A stretch of 64,000 bases of DNA from positions 122,314-186,313 of the forward strand of contig NZ_JBHUEE010000009.1 of NCBI RefSeq assembly GCF_042680605.1, given 5' to 3'. The position numbers and the translations under genes are program-made. The notes beneath the pieces were generated by a model. The model was not told the origin of the DNA. It searched no databases and saw only the letters and a program-made list of their open reading frames with translations. Shown piece after piece: positions 25,622-33,920 of the stretch; position 1 is the first letter of the stretch, and each line of letters begins with the position of its first letter. The stretch comes from Allobogoriella deserti. Its GTDB lineage: Bacteria; Actinomycetota; Actinomycetes; Actinomycetales; Actinomycetaceae.

Positions 25622-26275
25622 ATGACTCGCATCGTCCTGCTACCGGCCCGGCTCGCCGTCCTCCTGCTCATGCTGCTGTCTGCGGCGGCCGCGCCGGCGG
25701 CGGCCGCACCGGCTCGGGGCGTGGTGGGCTCGACCGGCCCCCCTGTGCCGGCCGCGGACCGGGCCGGCGGGGTGATCACCGCCCCTCCGGCCGGGTGGTC
25801 CCGGCCCGGCCGGGCGGACGGGGCCGCGGCCCGGTCGGATCGGGACGCCGGCGGTACCGACGGCGCCCGGTACGAGTGGCCCACCGGCGGCCGGGTACCC
25901 GTGCAGCGGGCATTCGACCCACCGGAGGCGGTCTGGGGTGAAGGACACCGCGGCGTCGACCTCGCGCTCCCGGCGGGCTCGCGGGTGCTCGCCTCGGCGG
26001 ACGGGGTGGTCGCGTTCGCGGGCGTGGTGGTCGACCGCCCGGTGGTCTCGATCGATCACGTCGACGGGATCCGCACTACCTACGAACCGGTACGTCCCAC
26101 GGTCGCGGCCGGTGACGTGGTCTCGTCCGGAGACGTCATCGGCTATCTGCGGCCTGGGCACTGCCGGCCTCCGGACGGGTGTCTGCACTTCGGCGCACGT
26201 ACCGGGCCGGACAACTATCTCGATCCGCTCACCCTGCTCGGGGCCGAGGTGGTGATCCGGTTGTTCCCGACATGA
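25622..26275 (+). CDS. Secreted LytM-like (M23) protein with altered active site
   Basis: The 217-residue product has a signal peptide (residues 1-31, MTRIVLLPARLAVLLLMLLS then Ala-rich), a disordered Gly/Arg/Pro segment, and an M23/LytM domain from about residue 90. Zinc ligands His109 and Asp113 (HRGVD) and His189 are present, but the catalytic first His of the HxH motif is Cys187 (GCLHFG). Cys181, six residues before, could form a disulfide with it. It may be a non-catalytic regulator of cell-wall hydrolases, as EnvC-type proteins are, rather than a peptidase. It diverges from rpsB. Confidence 0.8.
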   Translation: MTRIVLLPARLAVLLLMLLSAAAAPAAAAPARGVVGSTGPPVPAADRAGGVITAPPAGWSRPGRADGAAARSDRDAGGTDGARYEWPTGGRVPVQRAFDPPEAVWGEGHRGVDLALPAGSRVLASADGVVAFAGVVVDRPVVSIDHVDGIRTTYEPVRPTVAAGDVVSSGDVIGYLRPGHCRPPDGCLHFGARTGPDNYLDPLTLLGAEVVIRLFPT

Positions 26276-26360
26276 CGGCCGTCGCCCGGTCGACCGGAGA
26301 TCCCGGTGCGAGGTGTCCGTACGGCCACCTCCTGTCAGCCGGTGGTGACAGACTCGGCGC

Positions 26361-27008
26361 ATGACGAGCTCCGACCCGGATCCCGAGGTGGTGCACTTCG
26401 CCACCCCGGCCGAGTTCCGTGAGTGGCTGGAGCGCCACCATGCCACGGCCACCGAGCTGTGGGTCGAACTCCGCAACAGGGCACACCCGGAGCGCGGCAT
26501 GACCTGGGCGCAGGCCGTACCCGAAGCTCTGTGCTTCGGCTGGATCGACTCCGTCTCGTACAAGCACGGCCCGCTCTCGCGGCGCCAGCGCTGGACGCCG
26601 CGCCGGGCGGGCAGCACCTGGAGCCGGGTCAACATCGAGATCGCCGAACGTCTCATCGCCGAGGGGCGGATGCGGCCCGCGGGTCTCGCTGCGTATCAGC
26701 GCCGGAAAGATGAGAGGTCGGGTGTCTACAGCTACGAGCAGGATCCGCTCGACTTCCCGCCGGAGTACGCCGCATCGCTGGCGGCCTCACCGGCCGCGAC
26801 AGCCTTCTGGCAGATCGCGACGGCGTCCTACAAGAAGATCTGCGTCCGCTGGGTGCTGTCCGCGAAGCAGGAGGCCACCCGCCAGAGGCGGATGTCTCAG
26901 CTCGTCGAGGACTCGGCGAACGGCCAGATCGTCAAGTCCCAGCGGTACGGCACCGAGCCGGCGTGGGTGACACGAGCCGCGGAGGCCGCAGCTCAGGCCC
27001 GTGGGTGA
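26361..27008 (+). CDS. YdeI/OmpD-associated family protein
   Basis: The 215-residue protein belongs to the YdeI (OmdA) family: it has the N-terminal EFREWLERHHATATELWVELRNR segment, the WAQAVPEALCFGWIDSVSYKH motif, RWTPRRAGSTWSRVNIEIAERLI, and the C-terminal helical AFWQIATASYKKICVRWVLSAKQEATRQRR part. Members have been linked to protection against cationic peptides, but the biochemical role is not known. The ATG at 26361 is six bases downstream of a CAGACT element, so a leaderless transcript is possible. It converges with xerC, and their 3' ends overlap by 16 bp. Confidence 0.85.
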   Translation: MTSSDPDPEVVHFATPAEFREWLERHHATATELWVELRNRAHPERGMTWAQAVPEALCFGWIDSVSYKHGPLSRRQRWTPRRAGSTWSRVNIEIAERLIAEGRMRPAGLAAYQRRKDERSGVYSYEQDPLDFPPEYAASLAASPAATAFWQIATASYKKICVRWVLSAKQEATRQRRMSQLVEDSANGQIVKSQRYGTEPAWVTRAAEAAAQARG

Positions 27009-27922
27009 GCCTGGGTGTAGGCCGCTCGCAGCCGCTCGGGTGTGACGTGGGTGTAGCGCTGCGTGGTCGAGAGCGAGGCGTGCCCCAGCACCTCCTGCAC
27101 GGTGCGCAGGTCCGAGCCGCCGGCCAGGAGGTGGGTCGCGGCCGAGTGGCGCAGGCCGTGCGGTGCGAGGTCGGCGACTCCGGCCTGCGCCGCGAGCCGG
27201 TGCACCTGGCCTCGCAAGGTCCGAGGGTCCAGGCGGCCGCCGCGGACTCCGAGGAACAGCGCGCGGCCGGTGCGCGGTCCCACGAGCCGTGGCCGGCCAC
27301 GGTCGAGCCAGGCGGTCAGCGCCCGCCCCGCGGGCACACCGAAAGGCACCACCCGCTGCTTGTCCCCCTTGCCGGTCACCCGCACGGTCCGTTCGGCCAG
27401 GTCGACGTCACCGATGTCGATGCCGACGAGCTCGCTCACCCGCACGCCCGAGGCGTACAGCAGCTCCAGTGCGGCCCAGTCGCGCAGACCGGCCGGTTCG
27501 TCCTCGTCGGCACGCTCACGGGCGGCGTCGAGCAGTCGGCCGGCGTCCGGCACGTCGAGCACCACGGGCAGGTGCCGGTCCGGCCGGGGACTACGCAGCC
27601 GGGCACCGACGTCGGCCGGCAGATGACCGGCACGTGCCGCCCAGGCTGAGAACGTGCGCACCGCGGCGACCCGCCGGGCCAGGGACGAGCGGGCCATGCC
27701 GCGCCGTTGCTGGGCGAGCAGCCATCCGCGTAGCACGGTGATGTCCACCTCATGCAGCCTCACGCCGACCTCGCGGCAGTGCTCGAGCAGCGAGGCGACG
27801 TCGCCCAGATAGGCGCGCACGGTGTGTCCGCTGAGATTGCGTTGCAGGTCGAGGTGGCGCGCGAAGGCGTCGAGGACCTCGTCCTCGCGCTCCCGCTCCT
27901 CGCCGGTGCTCACGACCCTCAC
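26993..27922 (-). CDS. xerC: XerC-type tyrosine recombinase
   Basis: Xer recombinases resolve chromosome dimers at dif. The 309-residue protein has the SAM-like core-binding domain (about 15-105) and the catalytic domain with all expected residues: Arg161, Lys185, His255 and Arg258 (HGLRHSAATHLL), His281 and the nucleophile Tyr290 (LGHASLSTTQRYTHV). The GTG at 27922 overlaps by GTGA the stop of a coding-like frame that continues from the dprA 3' end, which favours this start; a GTG three codons inside (27913) is the alternative. Its place beside dprA, comM and yraN is conserved in actinobacteria. Confidence 0.94.
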   Translation of the reverse strand: MRVVSTGEEREREDEVLDAFARHLDLQRNLSGHTVRAYLGDVASLLEHCREVGVRLHEVDITVLRGWLLAQQRRGMARSSLARRVAAVRTFSAWAARAGHLPADVGARLRSPRPDRHLPVVLDVPDAGRLLDAARERADEDEPAGLRDWAALELLYASGVRVSELVGIDIGDVDLAERTVRVTGKGDKQRVVPFGVPAGRALTAWLDRGRPRLVGPRTGRALFLGVRGGRLDPRTLRGQVHRLAAQAGVADLAPHGLRHSAATHLLAGGSDLRTVQEVLGHASLSTTQRYTHVTPERLRAAYTQAHPRA

Positions 27923-28087
27923 CGTACGCCGGTGGGGTGTCGGTGCCCGTACCGGTCGCGTAGCACGCGTGCCGGGTCCGGACTGGGGATGGCCACCGAG
28001 TCACCGCCGTTGTTGAGCGCGTTCCGTCCGAGGTCACCGTCGTAGGCGTCCTGGGGTTCATCCGGCCGGCTGGCGTGACGCGGCTCA
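27919..28087 (-). other. Coding-like stretch in the +1 frame between dprA and xerC
   Basis: After the dprA stop at 28087-28085, another frame stays open to a TGA at 27921-27919 that overlaps the xerC GTG by four bases. The translation (RPDEPQDAYDGDLGRNALNN... VLRDRYGHRHPTGVR) has strongly GC-biased third positions and a natural amino-acid mix, but no start codon. It may be a C-terminal extension of DprA reached through a frameshift (sequencing error or real), or a decayed small gene. Nothing recognisable in it. Confidence 0.4.
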
Positions 28088-29248
28088 CTCTGCTTGCCGC
28101 GACGGCCGGTCGGCCGGGGCCCGCCGCCAGCCTGCCGAGGACCGTTCGACCCGTCCGGCGAGTTCGAGGGTCCCGAGCGCGGAGCGCACCTCGGCGAGTG
28201 CCAGGCCGGCCGCCCGGGCGAGGTTCGGTGCTGCCGCGGCCGCTCGCGCGGGCAGCGCGTCGAGGACCCGCGCCGCCAGCGGATCGAGATCGTCGAGCAG
28301 GCCCGGCGCGCTCGGCCGCTGCGGCGCGAGGTGCTCCCCCACCGCTCCCGCCAGGTCGAGGACCTCGTCCGTGTCGGTGACGCACACGGCCCCGTACTCA
28401 CGGAGGAGCCGGTGACAGCCCGCGGACGCCATCGACGAGACCGGTCCGGGCACGGCGCCGAGCGGCCGGGACAGGGCCGCGGCGTGCCCCGCGGTGCTCA
28501 GGGCGCCGGACCGCCACGCGGCCTCGACCACGACCGTCGCGCCGGCAAGTGCCGCGATGAGCCGGTTGCGCGCGAGGAACCTGTTGCGGGTAGGGACCGA
28601 GCCGGGCGGCACCTCGGACACCAGTGCTCCGGCTTCGGCGGCCTCCTCGAGCAGCCCCGCGTTCCCCGCCGGGTACAGGCGGTCGACGCCACCGGCCAGT
28701 AGCGCCGTCGTCACCCCGCCGACCGCCAGTGCGCCGCGGTGGGCGGCCGCGTCGATCCCATAGGCGCCGCCGGAGACAACGCTGCGGCGGGACTCCGCCA
28801 CGCCGGCGCCGAGCTCGGCGGCCACCGTGTTCCCGTAGGCGGTCGAGGCCCGTGCCCCAACGATCGCCACGCTCGGGGCTGCGAGTGCTGCGACGTCACC
28901 GCGGACCCACAGGCACGGGGGCGCCTGCTCGCCGAGGTCGGCCAGCGGCGCGGGCCAGGCGTCGTCCCCGGGCACGACCAGGTGGCCGTCGAGCCGGTCG
29001 AGGACGTCGAGCTCCCGGCGGATGTCGAGGGTCTCCAGCCGCGGCGCCCATCGGCCCACGGCCTGCTGCCAGTGCCGGTCTGCGGCGTCCGCCGTCCCGG
29101 ATGCGACGGCGGACAGCCACTCCAGCGCGGGGCCGGCTCCGAGCCGCGCAAGAAGCGCGCCGGCCGCCGGGTCCGGCGCCTCGACGAGACGGCTCCAGGC
29201 CGCTGCGGCCAGACGGTCGTCCGAGGCGTCGAAGGGCAGCTTACGCAT
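28085..29248 (-). CDS. dprA: DNA-processing protein DprA
   Basis: DprA binds incoming single-stranded DNA and loads RecA during transformation; in non-competent species its role is unclear. The 387-residue protein has the Rossmann-like core (SVAIVGARASTAYG, SGGAYGIDAAAHRGAL, LAGGVDRLYPAGN, RNRLIAALAGATVVVEA, GAVPGPVSSMASAGCHRLL) and a C-terminal winged-helix segment. The ATG at 29248 has a GGGAG upstream and overlaps the comM stop by 8 nt. A coding-like continuation in another frame follows its stop. Confidence 0.94.
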   Translation of the reverse strand: MRKLPFDASDDRLAAAAWSRLVEAPDPAAGALLARLGAGPALEWLSAVASGTADAADRHWQQAVGRWAPRLETLDIRRELDVLDRLDGHLVVPGDDAWPAPLADLGEQAPPCLWVRGDVAALAAPSVAIVGARASTAYGNTVAAELGAGVAESRRSVVSGGAYGIDAAAHRGALAVGGVTTALLAGGVDRLYPAGNAGLLEEAAEAGALVSEVPPGSVPTRNRFLARNRLIAALAGATVVVEAAWRSGALSTAGHAAALSRPLGAVPGPVSSMASAGCHRLLREYGAVCVTDTDEVLDLAGAVGEHLAPQRPSAPGLLDDLDPLAARVLDALPARAAAAAPNLARAAGLALAEVRSALGTLELAGRVERSSAGWRRAPADRPSRQAE

Positions 29249-30785
29249 CGGTGCTCCCCCGCGTCCGAAGGGCGAGCGCCGTCCCGACATCGGTGACGGT
29301 GGGCCGCTCCTGCCCGGCCAGATCCGCGAGTGTCCACGCCACGCGGAGCACCCGGTCGACGCCTCGCATGCTCAGCGCTCCGCGGTCCAGGGCCCGCTCG
29401 AGGCTCACCCGGACATCCGTGGGCAAGCCGCCGTCGTCACTGCGCAACCAGGAACCCGGGACCTCGGCGTTGGTGCGCCAGCCGGTCCCGGCGAGACGGT
29501 GGTGCTGGCGCTCGCGCGCGGCAGCCACCCGCTCGGCGACGGCGGCCGAGGACTCGGCGTCCTCCGCGAGCGCCAGGGAAGCACGCGTCACGGGCGGGAC
29601 GTCGACCTGGATGTCGATCCGGTCCAGCAACGGACCGCTCAGCCGGCCGAGATAGCGACGTCGTTCCAACGGGGTGCAGCGGCACGCCCGCCCTTTGCCG
29701 ATCGCCTTGCCGCAGGGGCAGGGGTTGGCTGCGAGCACAAGCTGGAACCGCGCGGGGTAACGAGCACTCCCGCTCGCCCGCTGCAGCACCAGCTCCCCGT
29801 GCTCAAGGGGTTGGCGCAGGGTCTGCAGCACCCGGGGCTGGAACTCCGGCGCCTCGTCGAGCAGCAGCACGCCGCGGTGGGCACGGCTGACCGCGCCGGG
29901 CCGGGGAAATCCGGTCCCTCCGCCGACGACGGCGGCAGCGGTCGCGGTGTGGTGCGGGTCCTCGAAAGGCGGGCGGCGCAGCAGGCCGGCCGCGGCGTCG
30001 AGCGTGCCGGCAACGCTGTGGACGGCCGAGACCTCGACGGCGTCCGGCTCGGGCAGGTCGGGCAGCAGACCGGGCAGCCGGGCCGCCAGCATGGACTTGC
30101 CGGTGCCGGGTGCCCCGAGCAGGAAGAGGTGGTGCCCGCCGGCGGCGGCGACCTCGAGGGCGAAGCGCGCCTCGTCCTGTCCCCGCACGTCCTTGAGGTC
30201 CGGACATACGCCGGGTTCCGGGGGCGGCGGGCTGGGCGGCGGCTCCGGGGCGGCGCCGTCCGGACGCCGTGCCTCGCCGCCGTAGTCCACGATGAGGTCC
30301 GCGAGGTGCTCGACCGGCCGGACCTGCGCACCGGGCACAAGACGCGCCTCGGCCGCGTTCTCGGCGGGCACGACGACCTCCGTCCTCCCGGCACCCACCG
30401 CGGCCGAGACGGCCGGGAGGATCCCGCGCACCGGGTGCAGCCGGCCGTCGAGACCGAGTTCACCGAGGTGGACCGTCCGCGCGGCACGCTCCTGCGCCGG
30501 CAGGCCGGCCGCGACGAGCACCGCGACTGCGAGCGCGAGGTCGAGGCCCGTCCCGGTCTTGGGCAGCGACGCGGGCGAGAGGTTGACCGTCATCCGGTCG
30601 TTCGGCCACGCGACCGAGGAGCTGGTCACGGCGGCCCGGACGCGCTCGCGTGCCTCGTTGACCGCGGTGTCCGGCAGACCCACGAGTGCGAACGCCGGCA
30701 GGCCCGAGGACTTGTGCGCCTCGACCTCCACGAGATGGCCGACGAGGCCGAGCAGACTCACCGTCCACGTCCGTCCCAGTCCCAT
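29241..30785 (-). CDS. comM: YifB/ComM family Mg-chelatase-like AAA+ ATPase
   Basis: ComM homologues are AAA+ helicases that promote branch migration of invading DNA during transformation. The 514-residue protein has the N-terminal Lon-protease-like fold (about 1-165), Walker A GAPGTGKS at residues 224-231, Walker B LLLDEAPEF, and the cysteine-rich NPCPCGKAIGKGRACRC loop. The ATG at 30785 overlaps the yraN stop by one base (TGATG). It is the middle of a yraN-comM-dprA-xerC set. Confidence 0.94.
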   Translation of the reverse strand: MGLGRTWTVSLLGLVGHLVEVEAHKSSGLPAFALVGLPDTAVNEARERVRAAVTSSSVAWPNDRMTVNLSPASLPKTGTGLDLALAVAVLVAAGLPAQERAARTVHLGELGLDGRLHPVRGILPAVSAAVGAGRTEVVVPAENAAEARLVPGAQVRPVEHLADLIVDYGGEARRPDGAAPEPPPSPPPPEPGVCPDLKDVRGQDEARFALEVAAAGGHHLFLLGAPGTGKSMLAARLPGLLPDLPEPDAVEVSAVHSVAGTLDAAAGLLRRPPFEDPHHTATAAAVVGGGTGFPRPGAVSRAHRGVLLLDEAPEFQPRVLQTLRQPLEHGELVLQRASGSARYPARFQLVLAANPCPCGKAIGKGRACRCTPLERRRYLGRLSGPLLDRIDIQVDVPPVTRASLALAEDAESSAAVAERVAAARERQHHRLAGTGWRTNAEVPGSWLRSDDGGLPTDVRVSLERALDRGALSMRGVDRVLRVAWTLADLAGQERPTVTDVGTALALRTRGSTDA

Positions 30786-31147
30786 CAGCCCACCGCCCGG
30801 ACGTACTCGACACGGGCGGCGCCGGACCGTGGCACGAGCACGGCGGCGACATCGATCCGCACGGCAGCGGCACGACGGTCGTGAGCGGCGAGCCAGGCGA
30901 AGGCCAGGCGGCGTAGCCGGCCGAGCTTGGTCCGCGTGATCGCCTCGGCCGGGTGGCCGTAGGCCGTGGATCGGCGGGTCTTGACCTCGACGAAGACCAC
31001 CGTGTCCGTCGCCGGCTCGCGGGCGACGACATCCAGTTCGCCGTGCGGGCACCGCCAGTTGCGGTCGAGAACCTCCCAGCCGCGGGCGGCGAGGTCGCGC
31101 GCCACCACCCGTTCGCCGTACTTGCCGACGGCGTCTTTCGCCTGCAC
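30785..31147 (-). CDS. yraN: UPF0102 (YraN) family nuclease-like protein
   Basis: The 120-residue product has the endonuclease-like UPF0102 fold: GKYGERVVARDLAARGWEVLDRNWRCPHGELDVVA and VFVEVKTRRSTAYGHP, including the Asp and the ExK pair expected of restriction-like nucleases. Its function is not established. GTG at 31147 is chosen because GGAGG lies at normal spacing; a TTG two codons upstream is too close to that site. Coupled to comM. Confidence 0.9.
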   Translation of the reverse strand: MQAKDAVGKYGERVVARDLAARGWEVLDRNWRCPHGELDVVAREPATDTVVFVEVKTRRSTAYGHPAEAITRTKLGRLRRLAFAWLAAHDRRAAAVRIDVAAVLVPRSGAARVEYVRAVG

Positions 31148-31251
31148 GGGCAACCACCTCCGCGCTCACCTTGGCGCGGGCGAGCCCCGGCGGGTCACAG
31201 GGCCGGCGTCACCTGTGGACGCCCCGGCAGTTCAGCCGCTGGCTGTGGAAC

Positions 31252-31554
31252 TCACGGCACCTCGATCTCGCGTTTGGCGAGTTCCTCGATGTTGACGTCC
31301 TTGAAGGTGACGACGCGCACGGACTTGACGAAGCGCGCGGACCGGTAGACATCCCACACCCAGGCGTCGGTGAGGGTGAGTTCGAAGAACACCTCCCCGC
31401 CGTCGTGGCGGGCCTGCACGTCCACGTGGTTGGCGAGGTAGAAGCGGCGCTCCGTCTCGACCACGTACGCGAAGAGCCCGACCACGTCGCGGTACTCGCG
31501 ATACAGGTCGAGCTCCAGCTCGGTCTCGTAGTTCTCCAGATCCTCCGCGCTCAC
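31252..31554 (-). CDS. DUF2469 family protein
   Basis: A 100-residue actinobacteria-specific protein (MSAEDLENYETELELDLYREYRDVVGLFAYVVETERRFYLAN...) of unknown function. The GTG at 31554 sits 7 nt after the rnhB stop, matching the conserved lepB-rnhB-DUF2469 order. The ribosome-binding site is poor, consistent with coupling to rnhB. Confidence 0.88.
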   Translation of the reverse strand: MSAEDLENYETELELDLYREYRDVVGLFAYVVETERRFYLANHVDVQARHDGGEVFFELTLTDAWVWDVYRSARFVKSVRVVTFKDVNIEELAKREIEVP

Positions 31555-31561
31555 GGGGCCA

Positions 31562-32455
31562 TCATGCCCCGACGGACCGGTGACGTGCCCACCCGGCGGT
31601 CGGCGCGACGTCCCGCGCCCCATCCTGCTCAGCATCCTCGGTGGCATCCGGGGACTGGCCGTCCGCGTACTCCTCCGCCGCGAAGGCCTTGTCCGCGAAG
31701 GCCATGTCGTCGGTGACCGGATCGCCCTGTCCGGGCAGTCGCCACGAACGACGATGCAGTTCACAGGGGCCGTGCTCACGCAATGCGGCGAGGTGCTCGG
31801 GTGCGGAGTACCCCTTGTTCCCCTCCCAGCGGTACTGCGGGTGGTTCGGCGCGTGCGCGACCATCATCGCGTCACGCTCGACCTTGGCGAGCACACTGGC
31901 CGCGGCCACGACCGCGCACCGGGCATCGGCCTTGATCTGGGTCCGCACCGGCGGGACCGGCACGATCTCGTCGGTACCGGGCACCGGAACCTCCGGCGGC
32001 TCGGGGGTGAACAGATCCGTCTGCACCGGCGGGGCCAGCCAGTCGTGGTTGCCGTCGAGCAGGACCAGTCCCGGACGTAGCCCCTGGGCGGCGAGGCCGG
32101 CGAGCGCCCGCCGGCCCGCGAGCCGCAGTGCGGCCATGATGCCGAACTCGTCGATCTCCGCCGGACTCGCGTGACCAACTCCCCCGGCGACGCACCAGGC
32201 GCGGACGGGGGCGACGAGTGCCTCCCGGGCCTGGGCGGTCAGCAGCTTGGAATCCGCGAGACCGCGGGGCATTCGCCGTGAGGTGGTGGCGTCGACGACG
32301 GCGACGCCGACACTGACCGGCCCGGCCAGGGCCCCGCGGCCGACCTCGTCCATGCCGGCGACGCACGACCCCTCGGCCAGCTCGGCGAGCATGGCGGTCT
32401 CCACCGTGCGGGACGGTTTGGGCCGTTTGCGCCGTCGGGTCATCTGGGGCGTCAC
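31562..32455 (-). CDS. rnhB: Ribonuclease HII
   Basis: RNase HII removes ribonucleotides embedded in DNA and RNA of RNA-DNA hybrids. The catalytic start of the domain, GMDEVGRGALAGP with Asp36 and Glu37, is present, followed by LLDGNHDWL and IKADARCAVVAAASVLAKVERDAMM. At 297 residues it is longer than the usual 200-240 because of a Pro-rich insertion after LLDGNHDWL and a charged C-terminal tail. The GTG at 32455 overlaps the lepB stop (GTGA). Confidence 0.95.
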   Translation of the reverse strand: MTPQMTRRRKRPKPSRTVETAMLAELAEGSCVAGMDEVGRGALAGPVSVGVAVVDATTSRRMPRGLADSKLLTAQAREALVAPVRAWCVAGGVGHASPAEIDEFGIMAALRLAGRRALAGLAAQGLRPGLVLLDGNHDWLAPPVQTDLFTPEPPEVPVPGTDEIVPVPPVRTQIKADARCAVVAAASVLAKVERDAMMVAHAPNHPQYRWEGNKGYSAPEHLAALREHGPCELHRRSWRLPGQGDPVTDDMAFADKAFAAEEYADGQSPDATEDAEQDGARDVAPTAGWARHRSVGA

Positions 32456-33249
32456 TCGGGCTCCGGCACGTCGGCGAACGTCTCCTCAGGGTTGTTCAGC
32501 AGTGTGATCCGGTCGGCCGGCCAGAGCAAGACGAACGCGCGGCCGACGATGTTCTCCATCGGGATGGTCCCGCCGCCGGGCTCGCCCATGTGTGCTCGGG
32601 AGTCCGCCGAGTTGCCGCGGTTGTCGCCCATGACCCAGACCCGGTCCTCCGGGACGGTGACCTCGAAGGACGTCTCGCTCGGCTCGGCGCCCGGGTAGAG
32701 GTACGGCTCGTCGACAGGCTCGCCGTTGACGAGCAGGCGCCCCTGGTCGTCGCAGCACTCGACGTGGTCGCCCGGTAGCCCGATGACCCGCTTGATGAGG
32801 TGGTGGCCGGCGTCCTGCGGCAGCAGCCCGATCCAGGTGAGGACGTCGGCCGCCGTCTGCTGCCACGGCGAGCGGTTGTCCTCCGGGACCTCGCCGAGCC
32901 AGTCGCCGGGGTCGACGAACACGACGATGTCTCCCCGCTCGAGATCGAACGGTCCGGGGGCGAGCTTGCTCACCATGACACGGTCGCCGAGCTCGAGCGT
33001 GTTCTCCATCGACCCGGACGGGATGTAGAACGCCTGCGCGAGGAAGGTCTTGATGACCACCGAGAGCACCAGGGCGGAGACCATCACGGTCACCATCTCG
33101 CGGAACCAGCCACCCCGCCGCTTCGGTGCCTCGGGCCTCGCGGACTGCTGCTCAGGCGGGTAGCTGGGAGGCATCGGCTCCTGGGGCCCAGGGCCGGCCT
33201 CCACGCCCTCCGCCGGCTGCTCGCGGCGGCGGCCGCTGTCGGTGGTCAC
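32452..33249 (-). CDS. lepB: Type I signal peptidase
   Basis: LepB removes signal peptides of exported proteins at the membrane. The 265-residue protein has a Pro/Glu-rich cytoplasmic N-terminus, one membrane helix (about 51-73), the catalytic Ser80 in PSGSMENTL and the general base Lys153 in HHLIKRVIGLPGD, then the VMGDNRGNSADSR box. GTG start at 33249 with AGGA upstream. It lies between rplS and rnhB as usual. Confidence 0.96.
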   Translation of the reverse strand: MTTDSGRRREQPAEGVEAGPGPQEPMPPSYPPEQQSARPEAPKRRGGWFREMVTVMVSALVLSVVIKTFLAQAFYIPSGSMENTLELGDRVMVSKLAPGPFDLERGDIVVFVDPGDWLGEVPEDNRSPWQQTAADVLTWIGLLPQDAGHHLIKRVIGLPGDHVECCDDQGRLLVNGEPVDEPYLYPGAEPSETSFEVTVPEDRVWVMGDNRGNSADSRAHMGEPGGGTIPMENIVGRAFVLLWPADRITLLNNPEETFADVPEPE

Positions 33250-33289
33250 GAGATCCTGCTCCCCTCGGGCACGCGTTCTGCCAGGCGGG

Positions 33290-33303
33290 CCCGCACGTGC
33301 GGG
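33290..33303. repeat. 14-bp perfect palindrome in the lepB leader
   Basis: The sequence CCCGCACGTGCGGG between rplS and lepB is a perfect palindrome that could form a short hairpin or bind a dimeric regulator. It is 41 nt upstream of the lepB start. A -10-like TAGGGT (minus strand, 33323-33328) lies just upstream of it. Confidence 0.4.
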
Positions 33304-33394
33304 GTGCGACAGACCTGACCGAACCCTAACAAGCGGGCCAGGTCATCCGCCCGACCTGCCGGATCGTGAACCCGCCCGAGGCCGGGCACTCGAC

Positions 33395-33751
33395 TCAGCG
33401 GGCGCTCTGGTCGCGCTTCTCGCGGATGCGGGCCTTCTTGCCGCGCAGGTCACGCAGGTAGTAGAGCTTTGCGCGGCGCACGTCGCCGCGGCTGACGACC
33501 TCGATGGAGTCGATCACCGGCGAGTGCAGCGGGAAGGTGCGCTCGACGCCCACGCCGAAGCTGACCTTGCGGATCTTGAAGCTCTCGCGCACACCGGAGC
33601 CGGAGCGAGCGATCACCACACCCTGGAAGGCCTGGACGCGGGAGCGGTTGCCTTCGACGACCTTGACGTTGACCTTCAGGGTGTCGCCGGCGCGGAACTC
33701 CGGGATGTCGTCCCGCAGCGAGGCGGCGTCGACGGTGTCCAGGGTCTGCAT
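33395..33751 (-). CDS. rplS: 50S ribosomal protein L19
   Basis: L19 lies at the 30S-50S interface. The 118-residue product is colinear with the family (FRAGDTLKVNVKVVEGNRSRVQAFQGVVIARSGSGVRESFKIRKVSFGVGVERTFPLHSP...). The ATG at 33751 has GGAAGAG upstream. It follows trmD after a 169-nt gap with hairpin potential, which may be a leader for autogenous control. Confidence 0.97.
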   Translation of the reverse strand: MQTLDTVDAASLRDDIPEFRAGDTLKVNVKVVEGNRSRVQAFQGVVIARSGSGVRESFKIRKVSFGVGVERTFPLHSPVIDSIEVVSRGDVRRAKLYYLRDLRGKKARIREKRDQSAR

Positions 33752-33796
33752 GGTGGTCTCTTCCCGCCCGTGCCACAGGTCACGCGCGATCCTCAG

Positions 33797-33815
33797 GGCA
33801 GCCCGATCGGCTGCC
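33797..33815 (-). promoter_or_regulatory. Hairpin in the rplS leader
   Basis: A perfect 7-bp stem (33797-33803 with 33809-33815) with a five-base loop lies 46 nt upstream of rplS. It may be part of an L19 leader or act as a partial terminator after trmD. Confidence 0.4.
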
Positions 33816-33920
33816 GGCTGGTTCGATGACGGCGTCTGCGGTCCGTGGCCCCCTGTGGCAGGTCCGACGGCATGAAGGCGACGCGCGCCGCCTCAGTCTG
33901 CCACAGCGGCAGGTGGCGGG

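Noticed and set aside
30786..31169. Upstream extension of the comM frame
   Set aside because: It overlaps yraN almost entirely; ComM begins with MGLGRTWTVSLLG at 30785.
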